Part shown: one piece after another, positions 9,164 through 17,905 of the stretch
Numbering within the stretch: position 1 is the first letter of the stretch
Layout of the letters: each line of letters begins with the position of its first letter
Assembly (NCBI RefSeq): GCF_004361915.1
Contig: NZ_SNWP01000011.1
Coordinates: 434,001 to 498,000 of the forward strand
Direction: 5' to 3'
DNA from: Sediminibacterium goheungense
GTDB taxonomy: Bacteria; Bacteroidota; Bacteroidia; Chitinophagales; Chitinophagaceae
Length of the DNA stretch: 64,000 nt
Program-made: the position numbers and the translations under genes
Notes under the pieces: model-generated
What the model was told of the DNA's origin: nothing
What the model saw: the letters and a program-made list of their open reading frames with translations, nothing else
The model's database searches: none

Positions 9164-10072
9164 ATGGAATTTGGTCGTGTACCCGAGTCAGTACTGAATA
9201 CAATCGATTTCTCGCTTCCTTCAGAACCGATTTTTAATAAACAGGTATTGAAAGGTAAGAAACAAAATAACCCGAAACTGTACCTGGGTTGTGCGAAATG
9301 GGGTAGAACAGAATGGGTAGGTAAAATTTATCCTCCCAAAACCAAAGAGAAAGACTTTCTGGAGCATTATGTAAAACATTATAACAGTATAGAACTGAAT
9401 GCTACCCACTATAAAGTGTATGGTGCTTCGGGTATTGCCAAATGGGCAGAAAAAGCCAGGGGTAAAGATTTTAAATTTTGCCCGAAGATGTATCAGGGCG
9501 TCACACATCGTGGGAGCCTGAAGGGGAAGGATTTTATTACTACAGAATTTTTACGGGGTATCATCGCTTTTGAAGATCTTCTGGGTCCCGTATTTGTTCA
9601 GGTGAGTGATGCTTTTACGCCTAAACGGAAAGATGAGTTATTCGATTTCCTTCGGTCCCTGCCAACAGATATGCAATTCTTTCTGGAAGTACGTCATCCG
9701 GATTGGTTTGGTATACCTGATATTCAGCAGGAGTTATTTGCCACACTCAAAGAAATGAATATAGGTGCTGTTATTACGGATACCAGTGGTCGGCGAGACT
9801 GTGCACATATGCATCTGACGGTTCCGAAAACATTTATCCGGTATGTTGGTAACAGTTTACACCCGACGGATTATATAAGGGTGGATGAATGGATTGCCCG
9901 TATGCAATACTGGATTGAACAGGGTATCGAAGAACTGTATTTTTTTATGCATATGCATGATGAAGCATTTTCACCGGAGTTAACTGTATACATGGTCGAC
10001 AAGTTAAATGCCGCCTGTGGTTTGTCTTTACAAAAACCAGCATTTGTTCAGCAACAACAAAGTTTGTTTTAA
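9164..10072 (+). CDS. DUF72 (YecE-like) TIM-barrel protein with C-terminal clamp-type motif
   Basis: 302 residues matching the DUF72 family: LYLGCAKWGRTEWVGKIYPP, HYNSIELNATHYKVYG, FKFCPKMYQGVTH, FLEVRHPDWFG and a late D-T-S-GRRD segment. The biochemical role of the family is not established. The protein ends in QQSLF at residues 298-302, matching the bacterial beta-sliding-clamp-binding pentapeptide (QxxLF), like the UmuC, 2H and radical SAM proteins nearby. It is divergently transcribed from the sulfatase. Family assignment is firm; the clamp idea is inference. Confidence 0.88.
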   Translation: MEFGRVPESVLNTIDFSLPSEPIFNKQVLKGKKQNNPKLYLGCAKWGRTEWVGKIYPPKTKEKDFLEHYVKHYNSIELNATHYKVYGASGIAKWAEKARGKDFKFCPKMYQGVTHRGSLKGKDFITTEFLRGIIAFEDLLGPVFVQVSDAFTPKRKDELFDFLRSLPTDMQFFLEVRHPDWFGIPDIQQELFATLKEMNIGAVITDTSGRRDCAHMHLTVPKTFIRYVGNSLHPTDYIRVDEWIARMQYWIEQGIEELYFFMHMHDEAFSPELTVYMVDKLNAACGLSLQKPAFVQQQQSLF

Positions 10073-10136
10073 GAGGTATGACGAATGTCAGCTTTTCTGA
10101 TACAGCGTTTTTGTAATTTCATACAAATCGATTTTT

Positions 10137-10688
10137 ATGAAAAAGCTGATATTGCCCTTGTTCATTATAGTCTCGTTTGCATACTGTTCTTCAGTTCGGG
10201 TATTCAATACAGAAGTGGCTGCTGATGCAGAACCTTCCCGGTACAAAACCTTTGGTTTTTATGAAGTAAAAGCCTCAGGTGATACCATACCCAGCACTTT
10301 CAATGAAAGAATCAGAATTCTAAAAAAAGCGATTCAGGTCGAAATGGAGAAAAAAGGCTATCGCTTTGTTACAAGTGGTGCAGATTTATTGGTGAATATT
10401 GGTATTGTAGTAAAGCAGGAAATTCAAACAAGACAAACCAATTGGCAGAACGATGGTCGTTTTACTTATATGGGGCAGCGAAACTATAGCTGGAAAAGTG
10501 AAGAGATAGAAGTGGGTCGCTATCGCGAAGGAACATTGACGCTGCATATTATTGAAGCTGACCGTCATAAAATGATCTGGAAGGGTTCTATGGAAGGGGT
10601 GATACCTGAGAAATCAGATCCTACAGGTAAAACTGCAGGCCAGGCATTACAAAGACTTTTTGCGGTATATCCGTTTACAGCGGGTTGA
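10137..10688 (+). CDS. DUF4136 lipoprotein
   Basis: 183 residues. The N-terminus MKKLILPLFIIVSFAYCSS is a lipoprotein signal with lipobox Cys at residue 17. The remainder (YKTFGFYEV..., LLVNIGIVVKQEIQTR, GTLTLHIIEADRHKMIWKGSMEG) matches DUF4136, a periplasmic or outer-membrane-anchored domain of unknown function common in Bacteroidetes. It stands alone between DUF72 and the convergent umuC, whose stop abuts this one directly. Confidence 0.8.
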   Translation: MKKLILPLFIIVSFAYCSSVRVFNTEVAADAEPSRYKTFGFYEVKASGDTIPSTFNERIRILKKAIQVEMEKKGYRFVTSGADLLVNIGIVVKQEIQTRQTNWQNDGRFTYMGQRNYSWKSEEIEVGRYREGTLTLHIIEADRHKMIWKGSMEGVIPEKSDPTGKTAGQALQRLFAVYPFTAG

Positions 10689-11981
10689 TTATTTCACTAA
10701 ACATAATTCATCCCATCGGGTCGTATAACGCGGACTACGTAGTTCCTGGCGCATTTTCCAGTTACGCGTAGTACCGGAAGATGCAAACTTGAGTACATCG
10801 TCGCGCATGGCGAAATTTACATTGTCGATAGTGTCCATCAGCAAACGATGGTTGTTTTCCTCTGTTGCCTTAAACAGGTTACCCTGCACTGAAGTATCGG
10901 GTACAATACCACTTAACATTACGCCTGCTTTTTTATAGATGCGGCCTTTTTCATACAGCCGCTCCGTAAGTTCCAATGCGGGTTTAATCAGTTCCTGTGT
11001 AAAAGAAGTGGCTACAGGTAGTGTAATATAACTGCTGATGGTAGGCCCATGCCGGAAATAAGTAGTATGCGAGTCTTCTTTGGGTACCACAAATACGCTG
11101 ATGGTATTGGCAGCACTGTATTGTCTTCTCAGTTTTTCAGCAGCTCTTGAAGTATATGTGGCTACGGCTTCTTTGATATCTTTTAAATCGGTAACAGGAG
11201 AGCCAAACATGCGGGTGGTAGCAATCATTTTTTTTCTGGTTCTTTCCTCTTCCATATCGGAACTGATTATACCTTTCAGCTCCCTTACCAGGCGTACACC
11301 TGTTACACCACCCAATTGTTTTTGTGCCCATCCTATATCTTTAATACTCAGGTCATACGCAGTATGAATATGTAGTTTTTTTAGTTTTTCTGCATATTGA
11401 TGTCCCACACCCCATACATCTTCTACCGGTGTTTTATGTAAGGCCTGTTCTATTTTTCTTTTGCTATCAAGTACGAGTACACAGTCTGTTACCTGTTTAT
11501 TTTTTTTAGCCAGGCGGTTGGCTACCTTACTAAGTACTTTGGTAGGTGCCACCCCAATCGAAACAGCAATGCCTGTCCATCGTTCTACTGTTTGCCGCAT
11601 TTGTTTTGCAAATGCATTTAGTTCCTGTAATGGAATGTGATCAAGATTTAAAAAAGCTTCATCAACGGAATATACTTCCACGCAATTTGGTGGAAGTATC
11701 ATTCGCAATGTTTCCATTACGCGCCAGCTGAGGTCGCCGTACAGGTTATAATTAGACGAGAAAGTTGATACGTCATATTTTTCAATCAGTGGTTTCGCTT
11801 TAAAATAAGGTCCTGCCATTTCTACACCAAGGTTTTTGGCTTCATCGCTACGTGATATAATACAACCGTCGTTATTACTCAATACTACTACCGGCCGTAG
11901 CATTAACTCCGGTCTGAAAAGGCGTTCACAGGAACAGTAAAAGCTATTACAATCTACAATGGCCCTCACGGAATCATACAT
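10689..11981 (-). CDS. umuC: Y-family translesion DNA polymerase (UmuC-like)
   Basis: 430 residues from the ATG at 11981. The catalytic core shows VRAIVDCNSFYCSCERLFRP (first metal Asp), VVLSNNDGCIISRS, and the metal-binding SVDEAFLNL. The thumb helix-hairpin-helix region contains KVLSKVANRLAKKN, and a little-finger domain follows. A clamp-binding pentapeptide QGNLF occurs at about residues 366-370, at the same place as QLNLF in E. coli UmuC. The start codon overlaps the end of umuD by 8 nt, so translation is probably coupled. It would bypass DNA lesions at low fidelity. Confidence 0.93.
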   Translation of the reverse strand: MYDSVRAIVDCNSFYCSCERLFRPELMLRPVVVLSNNDGCIISRSDEAKNLGVEMAGPYFKAKPLIEKYDVSTFSSNYNLYGDLSWRVMETLRMILPPNCVEVYSVDEAFLNLDHIPLQELNAFAKQMRQTVERWTGIAVSIGVAPTKVLSKVANRLAKKNKQVTDCVLVLDSKRKIEQALHKTPVEDVWGVGHQYAEKLKKLHIHTAYDLSIKDIGWAQKQLGGVTGVRLVRELKGIISSDMEEERTRKKMIATTRMFGSPVTDLKDIKEAVATYTSRAAEKLRRQYSAANTISVFVVPKEDSHTTYFRHGPTISSYITLPVATSFTQELIKPALELTERLYEKGRIYKKAGVMLSGIVPDTSVQGNLFKATEENNHRLLMDTIDNVNFAMRDDVLKFASSGTTRNWKMRQELRSPRYTTRWDELCLVK

Positions 11982-12405
11982 TATGAATACAATACAATAC
12001 AACCCCCCACACAGCAAAGCCGGCGTATGGATCAATTTCTATATCACCGAATTTTTTGTTTTCAGCAATCAGTCTTTTTTTGTTGAAGCCATCTGCCAGG
12101 CGGCGTACCAGTAACTCTCCGTTCAGAATAGCCACAATAACACGACCGTTCACCTGTCTTATACTGCGGTCTACAATTAATACATCACCTGGATAAATGC
12201 CTGCATCCGTCATGGCTTCGCTGTTCATCCGGAAAAAGAAAGTGGCCGGTTTGTTACGGATGAGTTGTTCATTCAGATCAATCCCTCTTTCCATGTAGTC
12301 GTCTGCAGCAGCGCCAAATCCGGTTGCATTGGCCATCGGTACTTCCCACTGGTTAAATTTTTTAGAGCCTTTATAGGCGGCTCCGTACCACTGTTCCCCA
12401 TCCAT
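11974..12405 (-). CDS. umuD: UmuD-like protein lacking the autoprotease dyad
   Basis: 143 residues that align along their length with UmuD: arm, cleavage-site region ATGFGAAADDYMERGIDLN, then the peptidase-fold domain (TFFFRMNSEAMTDAGIYPGD, VLIVDRS, GRVIVAILNGELLVRRL). E. coli UmuD uses Ser60 (G-D-S-M) and Lys97 (V-K-K-L). Here those positions are Ala64 (S-E-A-M, codon GCC) and Arg101 (V-R-R-L, codon CGC), and the scissile Cys-Gly is Thr28-Gly29. The protein should therefore not self-cleave. It is first gene of a umuD-umuC operon behind a repeat-rich operator region. The gene looks intact, without frameshift. Confidence 0.9.
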   Translation of the reverse strand: MDGEQWYGAAYKGSKKFNQWEVPMANATGFGAAADDYMERGIDLNEQLIRNKPATFFFRMNSEAMTDAGIYPGDVLIVDRSIRQVNGRVIVAILNGELLVRRLADGFNKKRLIAENKKFGDIEIDPYAGFAVWGVVLYCIHNV

Positions 12406-12419
12406 ATAAATAAATTTGG

Positions 12420-12471
12420 TTTAGCTAAAAATTTTAGTAAATTTATGCTAAAATAATTATCCGACTAAAAT
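12420..12471. promoter_or_regulatory. Divergent umuD / 2H operator region with TTTTAG/CTAAAA repeats
   Basis: The short gap between divergent umuD and the 2H gene holds TTTAGCTAAA (12420-12429, palindrome), the inverted repeat ATTTTAG-N10-CTAAAAT (12431-12437 with 12448-12454), and another CTAAAAT at 12465-12471. Repeated dyads in such a gap are typical of repressor sites. A LexA-type SOS repressor is the obvious candidate, but the regulator is not identified from this window. Confidence 0.55.
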
Positions 12472-12478
12472 TTTGTTT

Positions 12479-13078
12479 ATGGAAATACCCACCATTATGG
12501 GGCATCAGCTAACAGATAGAGCAGTCAATACCCTGAACCGCTATCGCCTGATGGCTTATCCGGATATGGAAACAGAACTGATCATACAGGCAGAACAGCA
12601 ATATATGCAGCGTCGTTACCGTACGGCCTTACCTGTTCAGCCAACAGGTATTGTGGTAGCTGAATTTATGGCCAGAGAAGATATGGAAGCCACCTTAATC
12701 AGGTGGATGCACCGCATTATCAGTATACAACCCAGTTTCAGGGTAAACATACAGGGTTTTGGTGCATTGTCCTCAAAACAGTTGTACATGCGGGTACAGG
12801 AGCAGCAACCTTTTCAGCAATTAGCCGGTGCCATGCAGGTAGTAGATCAGTATATCAGAAGCTATGATTGTCCACCGGCAAAAAGATTTACACATCCTTG
12901 TCTGCCTTTAACTGAAGCAGTACCTGATGAGGAGTTCGAAAAAGTAGTACTTGAGTATGCAGGCCGAAAACTGAATCTGTCTTTTGAAGTAAAAGAATTG
13001 TTACTGATACGCAACCGGCATGCAGCAGAAACTGGAAAACAAATCAATCTTTTTCGTCTGCAGCCTGATAGGATTTAA
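12479..13078 (+). CDS. Degenerate 2H phosphoesterase-fold protein with QINLF motif
   Basis: 199 residues from the ATG at 12479 (a TTG at 12473 is also in frame). It aligns by eye with the next gene product over most of its length: IRWMHRIISIQPSFRVNIQGFGALSSKQLYMRV parallels the second protein's central region. Both HxT/S catalytic motifs are lost: the first position reads VAEF and the second HPCLPL. A clamp-type pentapeptide QINLF lies near the C-terminus (about 188-192). It heads a plus-strand unit divergent from umuDC. Probably a non-catalytic paralogue of the following gene; function unknown. Confidence 0.6.
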   Translation: MEIPTIMGHQLTDRAVNTLNRYRLMAYPDMETELIIQAEQQYMQRRYRTALPVQPTGIVVAEFMAREDMEATLIRWMHRIISIQPSFRVNIQGFGALSSKQLYMRVQEQQPFQQLAGAMQVVDQYIRSYDCPPAKRFTHPCLPLTEAVPDEEFEKVVLEYAGRKLNLSFEVKELLLIRNRHAAETGKQINLFRLQPDRI

Positions 13079-13102
13079 TGGAGCAAGATATAATTGAGGA
13101 AA

Positions 13103-13702
13103 ATGGAACATATTTCTGGTGAACATAGTATTGCAGAGTATCTGCTGGTATTAGAACCGCACGAAGCATTGAAGCAAACCATTCAATCTGTAAAACAACA
13201 TTTTGCAGATAAGTATGATTGTCCGTCGGCAACTTATAGTAAACCACATATTACCTTGTTAAATTGTATGCAGTTCTGTATGGCAGAAAGCAGATGGATA
13301 CCCAAGCTGCGTCGTATTATCGAAACAACAACACCTTTCATGGTAGAACTGGAAAACTTTGGTCATTTTCCCACCCACACCATTTTTATACAGGTGAAAA
13401 CAAAAAACCTGTTGGGTGAGCTGGTAAAATCACTGAAGGAAATTCAGGGAATGGTGAAGCTTGACAAAGAACATAAACCTCATTTTATTACAGACCCACA
13501 TCTTACCATTGCGAGGAAATTACAACACTGGCAATTTGAAAATGGATGGAAGGAATATGGTAATAGTGAATTTAGTGGCAGGTTTATGGCAGATCATGTA
13601 TTGCTGATGCGGAAAAGATTGGATGAAAAAAAATATGAAATCATTGGAAGATTTGCCATGCTGGGAATCAAACAAACAGTTGAGCAGCTACCTCTTTTTT
13701 AA
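13103..13702 (+). CDS. 2H phosphoesterase (2'-5' RNA ligase/LigT-like) with C-terminal QLPLF
   Basis: 199 residues from the ATG at 13103, preceded by GAGG at 13096-13099. Two 2H signatures are intact: KPHITLLN in the N-terminal lobe and DPHLTIARK in the C-terminal lobe. Members of this fold act on 2'-5' linkages or cyclic phosphates in RNA and small nucleotides; the substrate here is unknown. The protein ends in QLPLF, an excellent match to the clamp-binding pentapeptide. It follows its degenerate paralogue by 24 bp, so the two probably form an operon. Confidence 0.75.
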   Translation: MEHISGEHSIAEYLLVLEPHEALKQTIQSVKQHFADKYDCPSATYSKPHITLLNCMQFCMAESRWIPKLRRIIETTTPFMVELENFGHFPTHTIFIQVKTKNLLGELVKSLKEIQGMVKLDKEHKPHFITDPHLTIARKLQHWQFENGWKEYGNSEFSGRFMADHVLLMRKRLDEKKYEIIGRFAMLGIKQTVEQLPLF

Positions 13703-13828
13703 TCCATCTCATCGACTCCTTTTACCTGAACCTCTTTGTTCTGTAAAGAGTGCGTAATAATCAATTTGAAAAAGCGATCATAATAAAGCGAATCCCTCTT
13801 ACGCAGTAAAAGCTTAGAGGAGATTTAG

Positions 13829-14902
13829 GTGAAAGTAAATATGGAAGAAGAACAATCCTACCTGAAAGGGCGTGGCGCACAATATAATCCACGTAACCGA
13901 TTCCTTAAAAATGAACGGATCAGGGAACATATAGAAGGTATTGATGACTGGACAGAGCCGAATGAAGCCACTGTTTATCTGGAAGACCAGGCGAAATCGA
14001 TCGTTAATAAGGTGGATAGTCCGGATGTAGGTATGTGGTATAGTATGAATCCTTACCAGGGTTGTGAGCATGGTTGTATTTATTGTTATGCCAGAAATGC
14101 GCATGAATATTGGGGTTATAGTGCCGGACTTGATTTTGAAAGAAAGATCATTGTAAAGAAAAATGCGCCACAACTTCTGCGGAAATTTCTAATGAATAAA
14201 AACTGGGAGCCTGTACCTATTAGTCTGAGTGGTAATACCGATTGTTACCAGCCGGCAGAAAAAAAATTCAGACTTACACGTCAGTTACTGGAAGTGTGTA
14301 ATGAGTTTAATCAACCCGTGGGAATGATTACCAAAAATGCCGGTATACTTCGCGATAAAGATTTATTACAGGAAATGGCCAAAAAGAACCTGGTGAGTAT
14401 TCTGGTAAGTATTACCTCTTTTGATGAAGATTTACGAAGGGCCATGGAACCCCGCACCACTACCGCTACGCAAAGATTACGTGTGATTAGAGAGCTAAGT
14501 GAAGCGGGTGTAAGAATGGGCGTGATGCTGGGGCCGATGATCCCCGGACTCAATGAACATGAAATGCAGCGAATCATGAAAGCGGCTAGTGAGAACGGCG
14601 CGGTTTTCAGTGCCTATACTTTTATTCGCCTGAATGGAGCCATTAAACTCATTTTTCATGACTGGCTCTATAAAAATTTTCCTGACCGGGCAGATAAAGT
14701 ATGGCACCTGATACAGAATGGTCATGGCGGACAAGTAAACGATAGTCGTTATGGTATCCGTATGCGGGGTGAGGGCCCCGTTGCAGAACTGGTAAGGCAG
14801 CAGTATGTTAAGTATAACAAGCTTTATAAACTTAACGCTGAGCGCTGGGAGTTGGATGCCACGAAGTTCAGAAGGCCGGGCGAACAGGGACGATTGTTTT
14901 AA
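13829..14902 (+). CDS. SplB-like radical SAM protein (PA0069/Rv2578c family)
   Basis: 357 residues. The radical SAM cluster motif CEHGCIYCYARN lies about residues 76-87, and LGPMIPGLNEHEM is in the later part of the barrel. The family is grouped with DNA photoproduct lyase (COG1533), but for these members the reaction is unproven. The start is GTG at 13829 because GAGGAG at 13817-13822 sits at proper spacing; an ATG at 13841 is the alternative. The protein ends in QGRLF, matching the clamp-type motif of its neighbours. It probably acts in DNA repair, inferred from family and context. Confidence 0.85.
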   Translation: MKVNMEEEQSYLKGRGAQYNPRNRFLKNERIREHIEGIDDWTEPNEATVYLEDQAKSIVNKVDSPDVGMWYSMNPYQGCEHGCIYCYARNAHEYWGYSAGLDFERKIIVKKNAPQLLRKFLMNKNWEPVPISLSGNTDCYQPAEKKFRLTRQLLEVCNEFNQPVGMITKNAGILRDKDLLQEMAKKNLVSILVSITSFDEDLRRAMEPRTTTATQRLRVIRELSEAGVRMGVMLGPMIPGLNEHEMQRIMKAASENGAVFSAYTFIRLNGAIKLIFHDWLYKNFPDRADKVWHLIQNGHGGQVNDSRYGIRMRGEGPVAELVRQQYVKYNKLYKLNAERWELDATKFRRPGEQGRLF

Positions 14903-14950
14903 TAAGTTCTTGCTGGCTTGTTACTTCTGGCTTATCGCTTATCTTTAAAG

Positions 14951-16372
14951 ATGTCCACCCTTCTTCGCCAACTAAGCCGAAATACAGCCATAGCCATTGT
15001 GGTGGGTGGGGTCATTGGTTCCGGTATATTTATGAAGCCATCATTAATGGCAGCACAATTACAATCTCCTTATTTATTATTATCGGTATGGATCGTAGCA
15101 GGTATTGTTACCCTTTTTGGCGCACTATCGAATGCAGAAGTAGCGACCATGTTTCCGGAAACCGGGGGTCAGTACGTATTCTTTCAAAAAATGTATGGAG
15201 AGGGTTTTGCCTTTTTATATGGCTGGGCGGCTTTTACCGTTTTTAATACAGCTGGTAACGCATCAATCGCTTATGTTTTTGCACAGTACGCCGGTTACCT
15301 GATTGAATTACCTAGATTGAGTACCCCAACAGAACAGAGCTGGACCTTACATCTGCCCCTTATCGGTAAATTTTATCCCCTACAGCAAATCGGTTTAAAA
15401 CTACTCACGGTAGGAGTGGTATTGGTGTTAACCTATATTAGTTATAGAAGCGTTCAGTATGGAGGACGACTTCAACGCATACTAACAGCCTTGAAAGCAT
15501 TGGCCATTCTGGTATTAATCGGTAGTGTTTTTTTCTCTGGTAAAGGAACATGGAGTAATTTCTCTTCAGATCAATCAGCAGCAGGTTTTAGTTGGGAAAC
15601 GATCCTGCTATTTATGGCAGCCCTCTCTGGTGCATTCTGGGCTTACGATGGCTGGAACAACATTTCATTTGTAGCGGGAGAAATAAAAAATCCGCAAAAA
15701 AATATTCCGATTAGCCTGATGCTGGGGCTTGGATTTTGTATCCTTGTTTACTTGTTGCTTAATCTGGCATTTGTTTACCTAATGCCAATACCTGTATTAG
15801 CGGCTTCTTCTTTTGTTGCTTCCGATGCCGCATCGGTAGCCTGGGGCACAGCAGGAGGGATAGCCATTACAATGATGGTTATGTTGTTTGTATTGGGTAC
15901 TACCAATGCCAATATTCTGGCTACCGCCAGAGTAACGTATGCCATGGGGGTACATAACAGTTTATTGCGCTGGGCCGGTAAGGTAGAACCACACTACCAG
16001 ACTCCCGGTAATGCTTTATGGTTGAATGCTATCTGGACCATTATTCTCATCTTCAGCGGATCATTCGATATGCTGACAGACATGCTCATTTTTGTAACCT
16101 GGTTCTTTTATGGTATGAGTGCACTTGGTGTATTTGTTTTAAGAAAGAAAATGAAGGATGTTCCGAGAGCTTATAAAGTATGGGGTTACCCTTTTGTACC
16201 CTTATTTTTTGTATTGTTTACAGGTTTCTTTCTTGTTTCAACACTATACAACGATATCAGTAATTACCTGAACGGACAAAGTCCTGTCATCAACTCGTTA
16301 CTGGGCGCAATTATTACGTTAACGGGTTTGCCCATTTATTATTTGTCAAAGAAAAAGATCCATAAGCCATAG
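14951..16372 (+). CDS. APC-family amino acid permease
   Basis: 473 residues from the ATG at 14951 (MSTLLRQLSRNTAIA). About twelve transmembrane helices are evident. The first-helix signature IAIVVGGVIGSGIFMKPS is the glycine-rich substrate-binding motif of the APC superfamily, and ALSGAFWAYDGWNNISFVAGEIKNPQKNIP matches the LAT-like/YfnA group. It probably imports or exchanges amino acids at the inner membrane. It is followed by a repeat-rich intergenic segment rather than a partner gene. Confidence 0.88.
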   Translation: MSTLLRQLSRNTAIAIVVGGVIGSGIFMKPSLMAAQLQSPYLLLSVWIVAGIVTLFGALSNAEVATMFPETGGQYVFFQKMYGEGFAFLYGWAAFTVFNTAGNASIAYVFAQYAGYLIELPRLSTPTEQSWTLHLPLIGKFYPLQQIGLKLLTVGVVLVLTYISYRSVQYGGRLQRILTALKALAILVLIGSVFFSGKGTWSNFSSDQSAAGFSWETILLFMAALSGAFWAYDGWNNISFVAGEIKNPQKNIPISLMLGLGFCILVYLLLNLAFVYLMPIPVLAASSFVASDAASVAWGTAGGIAITMMVMLFVLGTTNANILATARVTYAMGVHNSLLRWAGKVEPHYQTPGNALWLNAIWTIILIFSGSFDMLTDMLIFVTWFFYGMSALGVFVLRKKMKDVPRAYKVWGYPFVPLFFVLFTGFFLVSTLYNDISNYLNGQSPVINSLLGAIITLTGLPIYYLSKKKIHKP

Positions 16373-16410
16373 GCTATAAACAATATGCAATGCGCTATAA
16401 GCTATATGCC
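16361..16410. repeat. Intergenic quasi-repeat (GCTATAAGC words)
   Basis: Imperfect iterations of CATAAGCCATAGGCTATAA and GCGCTATAAGCTATATGCC separate the permease and the kinase-RapZ gene. Similar iterated words recur at 20083-20174, 24971-25245 and 56288-56320 in this window. Not coding; meaning unknown. Confidence 0.5.
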
Positions 16411-16459
16411 ATTGCCCATTCCCTACTAAGTTCTATTTTCGCCACAAATCAGCATACAC

Positions 16460-17899
16460 ATGGAAGCCGTAATAAAAGGCATTGATCAACTATTTTTAGC
16501 TGTACGGCAAAGGCCAACAGACCGTATTGAAAAACTGCCACAAAGCGGTAGCGACAGAATTTATTTTCGTTTATATGCTGGTGATGAAACCTTTATTGCT
16601 ACCTACAACCTTAATCAGAAAGAGACGCATACGTTTATCGAGTTCAGCAGACATTTTAAAAATGCAGGGTTGCCTGTACCTGAAATTCTGGGAGTGAATG
16701 CCGATAACACCATTTATATACAGGAAGATCTTGGAACAGAATCATTGTTAAATCAACTCGAAAAACACGGTCATGCCGATCTGCCTTATCAGCTGTTTCA
16801 AAAAAGTCTGGCAGCACTTGCACGTATTCAGATATTGGGTGATAAAGGATTGGATTACAGTCTCTGTTTAACTGCGAAAGAGTTTGGGAAACAGGCAATA
16901 CTTAGTGATTTGTTATATTTTAAATACTATTTTTTAGACACGCTTCAGCTACCTTACGATAAACAGGCTATGCTGGACGATTTTGAAGCATTAAGTACTT
17001 ACCTGACCCATACGCAGTATAAATATTTCATGTTCCGTGATTTTCAGAGCAGGAATATTATAGTAAAAGACGGAGAAGTGAGTTTTATAGATTTTCAGGG
17101 GGGTATGAAAGGGGCTTTGCAGTATGATGTAGCTTCTCTTTTATGGCAGGCAAAAGCCGAACTAAGTGAAGAATGGAAAAACAGCCTGCTTGAATACTAT
17201 ATGGACCAGATTGATCTTTTGTTGAAAGAATCTGTAGACCGGATCACCTTTGTAAGTCAGTACAATGGTTATGTTTTAATTCGCTTGCTACAGGTAATGG
17301 GTGCATATGGGTTCAGGGGTTTGTTTGAGCGAAAAGCTCATTTTCTGGCCAGTATTCCGCTGGCACTTCGTAACCTGAAATTTTTTATTGAACATAAGCG
17401 TATTGGTATTATCACACCTGAATTTGATCGTGTGTTGAAACTGGTGGTAACAGATGAAATGATCCAACGTTTTGAGCCACCACAGGCCAATGAACAAACA
17501 CCACTTGTGATTCATATCAATAGTTTCAGCTACAAGAAAGGCATACCTGGTGATGAAAGCGAAAATGGAGGTGGCTTTGTATTTGATATGAGAGGCATTT
17601 TAAACCCGGGTAGATTTGATGACTATAAGAAGCTGAGCGGACAAGATAAATCTGTTCAGGACTTTCTGGAACAGCGTACCAAAATGAATGAATTTTTGAA
17701 CAGTGTATGGGATCTGGTAGATATTACAGTTGAAGAGTACCTGAAAAGAGGATTTGATCATCTAATGATCAATTTTGGTTGTACGGGAGGCCAGCACCGG
17801 AGTGTATATGCTGCAGAACAAACAGCAAGACACCTGCGCAATAAATACAAAGTGAAAATAATATTGCATCATACCAATAAAGAAAACTGGGTAAAATAA
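16460..17899 (+). CDS. Fusion of AmgK-like sugar kinase and RapZ C-terminal domain
   Basis: 479 residues. The N-terminal about 340 residues form an aminoglycoside-phosphotransferase-type kinase: catalytic loop FMFRDFQSRNIIV and metal-binding IDFQGGMKGALQYDVAS, closest in pattern to AmgK (anomeric MurNAc/GlcNAc kinase). From about residue 349 the protein is a RapZ C-terminal domain (LVIHINSFSYKKGIP, DMRGILNPGR, FGCTGGQHRSV), the part that in E. coli RapZ senses glucosamine-6-phosphate; the RapZ P-loop domain is absent. It heads a four-gene operon; 6 bp separate it from the MurU-like gene. Possibly amino-sugar salvage coupled to sensing; exact substrate inferred. Confidence 0.82.
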   Translation: MEAVIKGIDQLFLAVRQRPTDRIEKLPQSGSDRIYFRLYAGDETFIATYNLNQKETHTFIEFSRHFKNAGLPVPEILGVNADNTIYIQEDLGTESLLNQLEKHGHADLPYQLFQKSLAALARIQILGDKGLDYSLCLTAKEFGKQAILSDLLYFKYYFLDTLQLPYDKQAMLDDFEALSTYLTHTQYKYFMFRDFQSRNIIVKDGEVSFIDFQGGMKGALQYDVASLLWQAKAELSEEWKNSLLEYYMDQIDLLLKESVDRITFVSQYNGYVLIRLLQVMGAYGFRGLFERKAHFLASIPLALRNLKFFIEHKRIGIITPEFDRVLKLVVTDEMIQRFEPPQANEQTPLVIHINSFSYKKGIPGDESENGGGFVFDMRGILNPGRFDDYKKLSGQDKSVQDFLEQRTKMNEFLNSVWDLVDITVEEYLKRGFDHLMINFGCTGGQHRSVYAAEQTARHLRNKYKVKIILHHTNKENWVK

Positions 17900-17905
17900 T
17901 CGCTT

